Origin: an uncultured Burkholderiales bacterium
GTDB lineage: Bacteria > Pseudomonadota > Gammaproteobacteria > Burkholderiales > Burkholderiaceae_C
NCBI GenBank assembly: GCA_937871935.1
Contig: CALMQI010000208.1
Coordinates: forward strand, 1 to 59,657
Length of the DNA stretch: 59,657 nucleotides
Direction of reading: 5' to 3'
In this document: piece after piece, positions 54,661-59,657 of the stretch
How the letters are laid out: the number at the start of each line of letters is the position of its first letter
Position numbering within the stretch: position 1 is the first letter of the stretch
Notes under the pieces: generated by a model
The model's input: only the letters and a program-made list of their open reading frames with translations
Told to the model about the DNA's origin: nothing
Databases searched by the model: none
Made by a program: the position numbers and the translations under genes

Positions 54661-55302
54661 CTATTGCGGCCCGCTATCGCCATCGGCGCCACGTTCCCCA
54701 TGGCAGAGCAGCGCCAACATCTCCACCTGCATGCCCGCTGCATCGGTGGACGGCGCATGGGTGGGGAACGACCGCTGCAGGCGCTGGTCGGTGCCGAACC
54801 GCTGTACCAGCCTGCAGAAGGGGCAGTCGTCGTTCGAGCAGGCCACGGTGCCGAAAGCAGCCAGGAACTGGCTGTTGCAAGCAGGGCAGGTCACAACCGA
54901 GAACGCAGGGCACTTGGCGAGCCAGATCCCGTCGGTATGCGAGGCCAGATCGAACGCACGGTCAAAGCTGATGCGGTAGGGACACTGGCAGATCGACCGG
55001 TAGCTGCGGTACGCGCTGACGAGTGCTTCGCCCGCTGCGAAGCCCGTGTCGCGCAGCCGCTGGTAGACGGAGCTGAAGATCGACGCTTCGGCGCGATGCA
55101 GCAGGTTGGCGCTGTGGTACCACTCCGGTGAGTCGGGTGCCCTGCCGCGTGGCGTGGCCTGGGGGTCGCTGAAAAACAGCCACTGCAGCTCACGCGGCTT
55201 CAGCCCGGTGATGAGGTGAATGGTGCGGCAGCGCGCACCCAGCTCGGCGCATTGCTGGGCCAGCAGAATGGCCCCGACGTGGCGGTCGGCGCGGGTTGGC
55301 AC
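54661..55302 (-). CDS. FlhC-family transcriptional activator (SetC-like)
   Basis: A 213-residue FlhC homologue, GTG start. It opens RADRHVGAILLAQQCAELGARCRTIHLITGLKPRELQWLFF, like the FlhC DNA-contact region. It keeps the zinc-binding cysteines as CPACNSQF and CSNDDCPFC. A ~40-residue C-terminal tail follows. With the FlhD-like protein encoded just upstream it should form an FlhD4C2-type activator. SetC/SetD of SXT are such proteins and switch on conjugation genes, so this pair likely activates the ICE transfer operon that lies immediately downstream (relaxase start 69 bp away). Confidence 0.85.
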   Translation of the reverse strand: MPTRADRHVGAILLAQQCAELGARCRTIHLITGLKPRELQWLFFSDPQATPRGRAPDSPEWYHSANLLHRAEASIFSSVYQRLRDTGFAAGEALVSAYRSYRSICQCPYRISFDRAFDLASHTDGIWLAKCPAFSVVTCPACNSQFLAAFGTVACSNDDCPFCRLVQRFGTDQRLQRSFPTHAPSTDAAGMQVEMLALLCHGERGADGDSGPQ

Positions 55303-55318
55303 GTGGCACCGTGTGGGC

Positions 55319-55624
55319 TCAACGTCTGGCGTGCGCCGCCAGCGCCTTGGGCAAACGCACTGCGGCCAAAGGTGCCGCCAAAGGAGCGGGTGCCGTCAGC
55401 AGTGCAAGCAGGTCTTCACGTGGCGGGAATAAGCTGGTTTGCCCGACATTCGCGACGAAGGACATCAGTTGATCGAGGCTCTGCGTCCGCAGGTAGTCCG
55501 CCAACTCGGCGTCCAGCGCGAACTTGCAGCAGGTGGACACGCGGTCGCGCTCGATGCCGAGCCGGATGGCTTGCAGCAGATGCAGGTTCGTCGACTGCAC
55601 GTCGGTGAGTTGCAGATGGTTCAT
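55319..55624 (-). CDS. FlhD-family transcriptional activator (SetD-like)
   Basis: A 101-residue FlhD homologue starting MNHLQLTDVQSTNLHLLQAIRLGIERDRVSTCCKFALDAELADYLRTQSLDQLM, then FVANVGQTSLFPPREDLLALL, which matches FlhD in order and length (E. coli FlhD ~116-119). AGGGAGAG lies just before the ATG. It is 16 bp upstream of the FlhC-like gene, the usual flhDC order. The divergent repressor gene starts about 285 bp away. Confidence 0.83.
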   Translation of the reverse strand: MNHLQLTDVQSTNLHLLQAIRLGIERDRVSTCCKFALDAELADYLRTQSLDQLMSFVANVGQTSLFPPREDLLALLTAPAPLAAPLAAVRLPKALAAHARR

Positions 55625-55735
55625 GGTCTCTCCCTGGGGTGGGCTCCCGCAGGAGCGCGGTGAGGTCAGAGGTCGATAGTCAAGTCCAGTCGATAGAACA
55701 AATTGCTTCGAGAGTTGCGCAGCGCATTTGAGAAG

Positions 55736-55782
55736 TTCAGCATATTCGGTGAGGCGAAAGCCGATCAATAGCAAATGCTGAA
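55736..55782. promoter_or_regulatory. Inverted repeat TTCAGCAT-N31-ATGCTGAA in the divergent control region
   Basis: The gap between the FlhD-like gene (start 55624) and the repressor gene (about 55909) is clearly richer in A/T than its surroundings. It contains TTCAGCAT at 55736-55743 and its exact complement at 55775-55782. Two half-sites about four helical turns apart would suit a repressor or the FlhDC-type activator, whose known sites are long inverted repeats. The rest of the gap shows nothing else I can name. Confidence 0.45.
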
Positions 55783-55908
55783 AGACGCAGTTGCTTACCG
55801 CATTGCCACCCGAAAGAGCCCGCGCAGAACGACAAATGCGGAAACCGTTTTTCCAGGGTGCTGCGGGTCAACGTATCGAGCGCGACACACTCCGGAAAGC
55901 TCGTGACC

Positions 55909-56652
55909 ATGACGTCCCATAAGGTGTCATCGAAGGTGTCGGTCACGAGGCCTTCCACCGACAACCACCATAGCAGCGTGTCCGCAAACAAGCACACCGC
56001 AGCGACGCGAAGCGAACGCCCTCTCGTCTTGACGCCTGTCTTTCGGGACCGATTGATCGAGTCTCTGGATCAGATGGGTGTGCCGGTGCGTGGGCGCATG
56101 TCCTACGTTGCCTCGTTGACGTGCCGCGCGGTGCAGACGGTCAGCCGCTGGCTCGACGCTGATCGACCGGGTTTGCCCGACATCGAGTCGTGCGTGCGCT
56201 TGTGCGATGGGCTGGGCCGCAGCAGCGACTGGATGTTGGGCCTGACCGACGCCCCCGGTGGATTCGACAAGTCGGCGACCACGCTGTCGGCGGCGGAAGT
56301 CGGCTGGGTCAGCGACGCGTTCGACGCGCTTCGGAGTGCGTGCCGCGCCTGCGAGACCGTGCGCATGGCCGGCGACGAGATGGCGCCGCAGATCCAGGAC
56401 GGTGACTTGATGTTCGTGGACCGCGCGGCAGATCAGCTGATCGGCAATGGCGTCTACGCGCTGGAGTTGGGTGACCGGTTCATGGTGCGCCGCGTTGAAA
56501 GCCGGCTGGGTGCAGGCTTGGTCCTCAAGTGCGAGAAGCCCGGGTACGCGGACTGTGTCGTCAAGGACGTCGCGGCGGCCAAACGCATGGGCCTGCGTGT
56601 CATCGGGAAAGTCAGGGGTGCGGTGGGCGTTGCCCGCTTCTGGCGCCAGTAG
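55909..56652 (+). CDS. S24/LexA-like HTH repressor without the Ser-Lys dyad
   Basis: A 247-residue phage-type repressor (ATG 55909 with GGAAAG upstream; a longer start at 55858 is possible). The N-terminal half carries a helix-turn-helix around MSYVASLTCRAVQTVSRWLD. The C-terminal half is the S24 fold: VRMAGDEMAPQIQDGDLMFVDRA, then NGVYALELGDRFMVRRVE and VIGKVRG. The serine of the usual GDSM motif is Glu and the lysine of the VKR motif is Arg, so self-cleavage should be impossible. It is divergent from the FlhDC-like pair, like SetR opposite setCD functions. Induction must work without autoproteolysis. Confidence 0.83.
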   Translation: MTSHKVSSKVSVTRPSTDNHHSSVSANKHTAATRSERPLVLTPVFRDRLIESLDQMGVPVRGRMSYVASLTCRAVQTVSRWLDADRPGLPDIESCVRLCDGLGRSSDWMLGLTDAPGGFDKSATTLSAAEVGWVSDAFDALRSACRACETVRMAGDEMAPQIQDGDLMFVDRAADQLIGNGVYALELGDRFMVRRVESRLGAGLVLKCEKPGYADCVVKDVAAAKRMGLRVIGKVRGAVGVARFWRQ

Positions 56653-56655
56653 GGG

Positions 56656-56679
56656 TCACAGGGGCCGTGGCCCCGGTGA
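56656..56679 (+). terminator. Stem-loop after the repressor gene
   Basis: GGGGC and GCCCC around CGTG, extended by TCAC/GTGA with one mismatch, starts 4 bp after the repressor stop. There is no U-tract, so this is only a candidate terminator between convergent genes. Confidence 0.38.
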
Positions 56680-56748
56680 CGTAGCGTCTGTCGCAAGATC
56701 GGCGGCAGACGGTTAAACCGCCCGCTACCGATCACCGACTCAAAGGGC

Positions 56749-57813
56749 TCAGATCGCTTCGGCGAGCCCCTTCCATTCCAGCGCCGGCAACTCGATCAGC
56801 TTGCCACCCAGCGCCTCGAACTCCGTCGCACGGTCGTAGTCTTCGAGTTCCTGTGAAAAGTGCGTCACGGCGTTGACCAGCCCGTAGCCGGACAGGTCGC
56901 CCTCGCTGATCAGGTGACGCAGCACGCCGGCGCGTTCGCTGTCGTTCAGGACGTAGCGGTTGGCCAGCACCTCGACAGACTTCACCGGGTCGCCGACCAG
57001 GGGGATGTTCAGCGTGCGCTGCAGCTTCTGCGCCGTTTGGCGGAAGGTGGCTTCCGCCACCGCCGCTTGAACGACGTCGCGCACCTTCAGGAAGAGCGCC
57101 TTGTCGTCGGCGCGCAAGGTGTCGTCCTTGAACACGGTGATGCCGTCGTCGTCGTTGCCGAGCGCGCGGCCGACGTGCGTCTTGCGCAGCGACCGGTCCG
57201 ACGCGATCAGCCCGTTGCGACAGACCAGCCGGTACAGCAAGGGCTGAACGGACAACGTGCCCTGGCCGACCTCGGAGTTCGAGATCACCACGCCGGCTTG
57301 GACGATGTCGCCAGGCGCCATCTCGTGCGTCAGCCGGGGCGTGACGCACTTGAGGTACATGCGCGTCTCGGTCAGTTCCACCGACTCGAAGCGCACTTCA
57401 GGCAACTGTCGCAGGATGGGCAGCACGCTTTCGGCCAGGTCGAAGTTGTCCAGCCGGCGATAGCGCTCGGACAGTACGGCCCGGACGTTGCCGTCCAGCG
57501 TGCGGATCATGCGCCGGTCGTCATCACTCTGCAGCCAGGTGTTGACGTTACGGTCCAGCAGCACGGGCTGCTCGGTGCGCATGCGCTCGAAGTACGCATA
57601 CGGGATCTTCAGCTTGTCGGCCAACTGCCGGCGGGCCAGCGGCGTGACGCCGTACCTCACCGGGGCACTGCCTTCTTCGACGACGAGCCGGGTATCGCCG
57701 GTGTCATCGGTATCGTGCCGCAGGAGCGACGACGACACCACCAGGTCCTTCTTCGATGCGAGCTGGCGCTCCAGTTCCTGGGCCAGGCTGACGAGAGAAC
57801 GTCCGCTTTTCAT
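56749..57813 (-). CDS. DUF932 domain protein
   Basis: A 354-residue DUF932 (phage/plasmid-like TIGR03299-type) protein, common in ICEs and plasmids. Typical segments: RYGVTPLARRQLADKLKIPYAYFERM, NTWLQSDDDRRMIRTLDGNVRAVLSERYRRLDNFDLAESVLPIL, GVVISNSEVGQGTLSVQPLLYRLVCRNGLI. Start at ATG 57813 (MKSGRSLVSLAQELE) with GGAG seven bases upstream. Function unproven; such proteins are widespread in mobile elements with DNA-metabolism neighbours. Confidence 0.87.
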   Translation of the reverse strand: MKSGRSLVSLAQELERQLASKKDLVVSSSLLRHDTDDTGDTRLVVEEGSAPVRYGVTPLARRQLADKLKIPYAYFERMRTEQPVLLDRNVNTWLQSDDDRRMIRTLDGNVRAVLSERYRRLDNFDLAESVLPILRQLPEVRFESVELTETRMYLKCVTPRLTHEMAPGDIVQAGVVISNSEVGQGTLSVQPLLYRLVCRNGLIASDRSLRKTHVGRALGNDDDGITVFKDDTLRADDKALFLKVRDVVQAAVAEATFRQTAQKLQRTLNIPLVGDPVKSVEVLANRYVLNDSERAGVLRHLISEGDLSGYGLVNAVTHFSQELEDYDRATEFEALGGKLIELPALEWKGLAEAI

Positions 57814-58001
57814 GGGAATCTCCATTCGGATTGAGAAGCAGGTACGGCTCCGCCAATGGCGGGCACGCACCCGCAAGGGCTGATGACGGATCGAGCGAGG
57901 TCGATCCACGAGGGCGCGATGAAGGTCGCGCTTGAGAGCTCCAGGGCTGTCTTCGCCGCGCCCGAAGGCGCGGCCTGGTCTGACAGCGACCAGTGGGAGA
58001 A
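57814..58001. other. Intergenic stretch, ICE
   Basis: About 190 bp between the DUF932 gene and a pair of strong hairpins. A 69-codon plus-strand frame (57856-58065) and a minus-strand frame overlap here. Neither has a good Shine-Dalgarno or recognisable sequence, so I do not call a gene. A small CCGCCA/TGGCGG inverted repeat lies near 57855. Confidence 0.4.
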
Positions 58002-58048
58002 CCTTTTCACCGCCACCGCGCACCGTGCTCGCGGTGGCGCTGAAAAGG
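58002..58048. repeat. Long hairpin, 19-bp arms with one mismatch
   Basis: The left arm 58002-58020 (CCTTTTCACCGCCACCGCG) and right arm 58030-58048 pair at 18 of 19 positions around a 9-base loop. This is far beyond a normal terminator stem. It sits next to the perfect hairpin at 58050. Possible roles: terminator, protein-binding site, or single-strand structure used in ICE replication. Confidence 0.65.
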
Positions 58049-58049
58049 C

Positions 58050-58073
58050 GGGTGCGATCACCTGATCGCACCC
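58050..58073 (-). terminator. Perfect 11-bp stem-loop after the primase gene, probable intrinsic terminator
   Basis: GGGTGCGATCA and TGATCGCACCC form a perfect 11-bp stem with a 2-base loop, 10 bp after the stop of the primase gene at 58084. On the minus strand it is followed by GCCTTTTC, a short U-tract. Good candidate rho-independent terminator for the primase transcript. Confidence 0.6.
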
Positions 58074-58083
58074 TGTTCATGGC

Positions 58084-59091
58084 TCATGTCGAACGCCGTG
58101 CGCTCTCCACGCGAGCACGCCAAACGTCCGCCCAGTCCATGCCGGGCTGGCGAGGCACGAACACCTGCACCGCGCGTGGGCCGGTTCGGCGTTCTTCTTT
58201 CTTCAGCCGACGCGCCAGCGCGAAGGCAAAGGCCTGGCCGTCGAAGTCGGCATCGGCATCGTTGTCTGCGTAGATGCAGACCTTGCGCACCGAATCCGGC
58301 AGCCAAAGCTTCTCCAGGTTGCCGGCGCTGAGCCCGGCCCACACCGGCTTGCTGGTGGCCAGGTGCACAGCGATGGCGGTCTCGATGCCTTCGGTGACGG
58401 CCAGTTCATCGCCCGCCTCGAACAGACGGATGGCAGCGCCGTTGATCCCAGCGGACAGTACCTTCTTTGCGTCATGCGGCGTCGCTTTCTGCCCGTCCTT
58501 CAGGTAGGTGCGATGCAGCGTCACTGCGTGGCCATCGGGGCCTTGAATGCAGGCCAGCATGGCCGCGTACTCCGCCACCTTGCGCGACTTGCCGGTCAGG
58601 TCCTTTTCGTAGAAGCCCAAGGCTGGGTGCAGGCGCAGCGCCTTGGGGTACGCGGGCAGCGACAGGCCCCGGTTGCCCAGGTAGCTGTCCACCGGATCGC
58701 CTGGCAGCACGGGTTTGGCCTCGTCCCAGATCTTCTGGGCCAGCTTCTTCATACGGTCTGGTGCAGGTTCTGCGAGCGCCGGACGGGGTGCCGACAGCAC
58801 GGCACCGACGCAGTGCTCGATTTCCTGCAAGGCCGTGTTGAAGTCGATGCCCTTGGCGGCCTGCAACAGCTTGAAGCCGCCACCCGGGCCGCAGTGCCGG
58901 CAGTGATAGTTGCCTTCGCCGAACTTGTCTGTGTACTGAAAGCGGTCGGTGCCGCCGCACAAGGGGCAGGGCAGATTGCGCTTCTTGAGGATCGCCTCAT
59001 CGACGCCCAGGCTGGCCAGGATGTCGGTCCAGCGGCCGTGGGCGCGGCGCTTCACCTCATCAACGCGGGCGGTGTACTCAGCGTTTTGCAT
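58084..59091 (-). CDS. P4-type primase: zinc-finger/Toprim DNA-metabolism protein
   Basis: A 335-residue protein with an N-terminal zinc finger of the P4-alpha type, CPLCGGTDRFQYTDKFGEGNYHCRHC (residues ~42-67), and a C-terminal Toprim domain with VTEGIETAIAVHLAT (conserved Glu) and VCIYADNDADADFDGQAFA (acidic metal ligands). No helicase domain is present, so it is a stand-alone primase-like protein, typical of ICEs and plasmids. It would prime the transferred single strand or support element replication. Located 15 bp after a small unknown gene. Confidence 0.88.
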   Translation of the reverse strand: MQNAEYTARVDEVKRRAHGRWTDILASLGVDEAILKKRNLPCPLCGGTDRFQYTDKFGEGNYHCRHCGPGGGFKLLQAAKGIDFNTALQEIEHCVGAVLSAPRPALAEPAPDRMKKLAQKIWDEAKPVLPGDPVDSYLGNRGLSLPAYPKALRLHPALGFYEKDLTGKSRKVAEYAAMLACIQGPDGHAVTLHRTYLKDGQKATPHDAKKVLSAGINGAAIRLFEAGDELAVTEGIETAIAVHLATSKPVWAGLSAGNLEKLWLPDSVRKVCIYADNDADADFDGQAFAFALARRLKKEERRTGPRAVQVFVPRQPGMDWADVWRARVESARRST

Positions 59092-59106
59092 GCGAGCCTC
59101 CGCGCT

Positions 59107-59427
59107 TCAAGGGTGCCGGCGACGAATCGCCGGCGTGAACAGCTGGCCGGCGTTCAAGGCCTCGACGACGCTGTGATCGACGAACTCCCACGGCAGCAGG
59201 TGCTGGACGTTCAGCGTTCGCCCTTGCGCGTCCAGCCGTTCGACCTTGAAGCCCGCGGCGTGCCACTGCACGCGGTAGGTGAGCCGGTCTGCGCCTGCGA
59301 TGACGAAGGTGCGGCCCGGCTTGCCAGTGAGCACCTCACTTTCCTTGACAAGGAACTCGATCTCTTCGGGCGCAGACACCGCCAGCCACCGATGGGGGCT
59401 GCCGGGGCTTTGTGCGATGGATTGCAT
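59107..59427 (-). CDS. Hypothetical ICE protein
   Basis: A 106-residue protein starting MQSIAQSPGSPHRWLAV (ATG 59427, with AAAGGA nine bases upstream). No signal peptide, membrane segment or familiar motif. It contains a beta-rich middle (TFVIAGADRLTYRVQWHAAGFKVERLD) and ends in a basic tail RRRHP. Same strand and close spacing (15 bp) as the primase gene, so probably one transcript. I do not recognise the family. Confidence 0.65.
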   Translation of the reverse strand: MQSIAQSPGSPHRWLAVSAPEEIEFLVKESEVLTGKPGRTFVIAGADRLTYRVQWHAAGFKVERLDAQGRTLNVQHLLPWEFVDHSVVEALNAGQLFTPAIRRRHP

Positions 59428-59497
59428 GGGGGTCCTTTCAATCGGCATCCATCGGGTGGCGGGCAGTCCGCCGACTCGATGGGTTGTGGTGATGGGG

Positions 59498-59656
59498 TCA
59501 GGCGAACAGGTCGCCATGAGCAGCCATCTGCTTGAGCTGCTCGTTGATCCACTGCGGGTTCTTGGCCAACCTGGCCTCGACCCAGGCAGGGTTGCTGGCG
59601 ACGGCCTCGCGCACCCAGTCGGGGTAGCGCTTCAGCGTCTCGCCGAACCAAGCCTT
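59498..59656 (-). CDS. Hypothetical protein, C-terminal 52 residues (runs off the window)
   Basis: Minus-strand frame open from the window edge to a TGA at 59498. It reads KAWFGETLKRYPDWVREA, VASNPAWVEARLA, then KNPQWINEQLKQMAAHGDLFA. The pattern P-x-W-V/I recurs three times at about 11-residue spacing, a small helical repeat. Not recognised. It lies upstream of, and co-directional with, the primase group. Confidence 0.6.
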   Translation of the reverse strand, partial: KAWFGETLKRYPDWVREAVASNPAWVEARLAKNPQWINEQLKQMAAHGDLFA

Positions 59657-59657
59657 C

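Noticed and set aside
55737..55997. An 86-codon minus-strand frame in the ICE control region
   Set aside because: It overlaps the start of the repressor gene and covers the A/T-rich control region. No good ribosome site or family match; too weak to call.
57856..58065. A 69-codon plus-strand frame between DUF932 and the primase gene
   Set aside because: It runs through the 19-bp hairpin and has no recognisable sequence or ribosome site.

Overview
The window looks like a high-GC betaproteobacterial chromosome (order Burkholderiales is the best guess), judged from strong G/C third-position bias, the style of the acyl-CoA catabolic genes and the pan/bio genes. Nearly everything from about 515 to 49,300 serves CoA-thioester catabolism. 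There are nine acyl-CoA dehydrogenase (ACAD) genes plus a fragment of a tenth, the electron-transfer flavoprotein EtfBA, a biotin-dependent acyl-CoA carboxylase, family I and family III CoA-transferases, a thiolase/DUF35 pair, an AtuA-family protein and a broken FadB/FadJ-type multifunctional enzyme. The real substrate cannot be read from sequence. The gene set is compatible with branched, isoprenoid or alicyclic/steroid-like acids.

Layout. Positions 1-474 hold the 3' end of an alphaproteobacterial-looking prephenate dehydratase, joined near 510 to a truncated ACAD; this looks like an assembly chimera. 475-5336 (minus): ACADs and a 2,4-dienoyl-CoA-reductase-like flavoenzyme. 5509-8659 (plus): transglutaminase-like protein, hydrolase, acyl-CoA synthetase. 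8668-9456 (minus): SDR. 9523-15157 (plus): thiolase, DUF35, ACAD, hybrid histidine kinase, TauD-type dioxygenase. 15170-29979 (minus): a tight 12-gene unit running from the acyl-CoA carboxylase through ACADs, MoxR/VWA, Nudix-MBL, PaaI thioesterase, AtuA, ACAD and MerR to a hydrolase. 30188-34262 (minus): ACAD, nitronate-monooxygenase-family protein and a two-subunit CoA-transferase, divergent from a TetR gene. 35482-36726: an orphan ABC substrate-binding protein. 36879-39050: broken fad genes. 39137-41581: TetR and etfBA. 41694-50204: ACAD, CaiB, PrpD, CitE, citryl-CoA lyase, then bioB, panD, panB, panC in one run. 50426-59657: part of an integrative conjugative element (ICE) with DUF4400, TraD, a MobH-type relaxase, an FlhC/FlhD (SetC/SetD-like) pair, a divergent S24-like repressor, DUF932, a P4-type primase and small unknown genes.

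How it fits together. Five near-identical palindromes CTAAC-N4-GTTNG sit in promoter regions at 5362, 9476, 30087, 39106 and 41641. One lies directly in front of the TetR gene at 39137. The simplest reading is an autoregulated TetR regulon covering almost all the catabolic units, including bioB (biotin for the carboxylase) and panBCD (pantothenate for CoA). A second TetR (34531) has its own perfect 16-bp palindrome at 34372. A 164-bp MITE-like element at 35294-35457, flanked by 8-bp direct repeats, appears to have split a tetR/substrate-binding-protein pair that once overlapped by ATGA.

Several genes carry frameshifts or have lost catalytic motifs. Raw-read checks are needed to tell decay from sequencing error.
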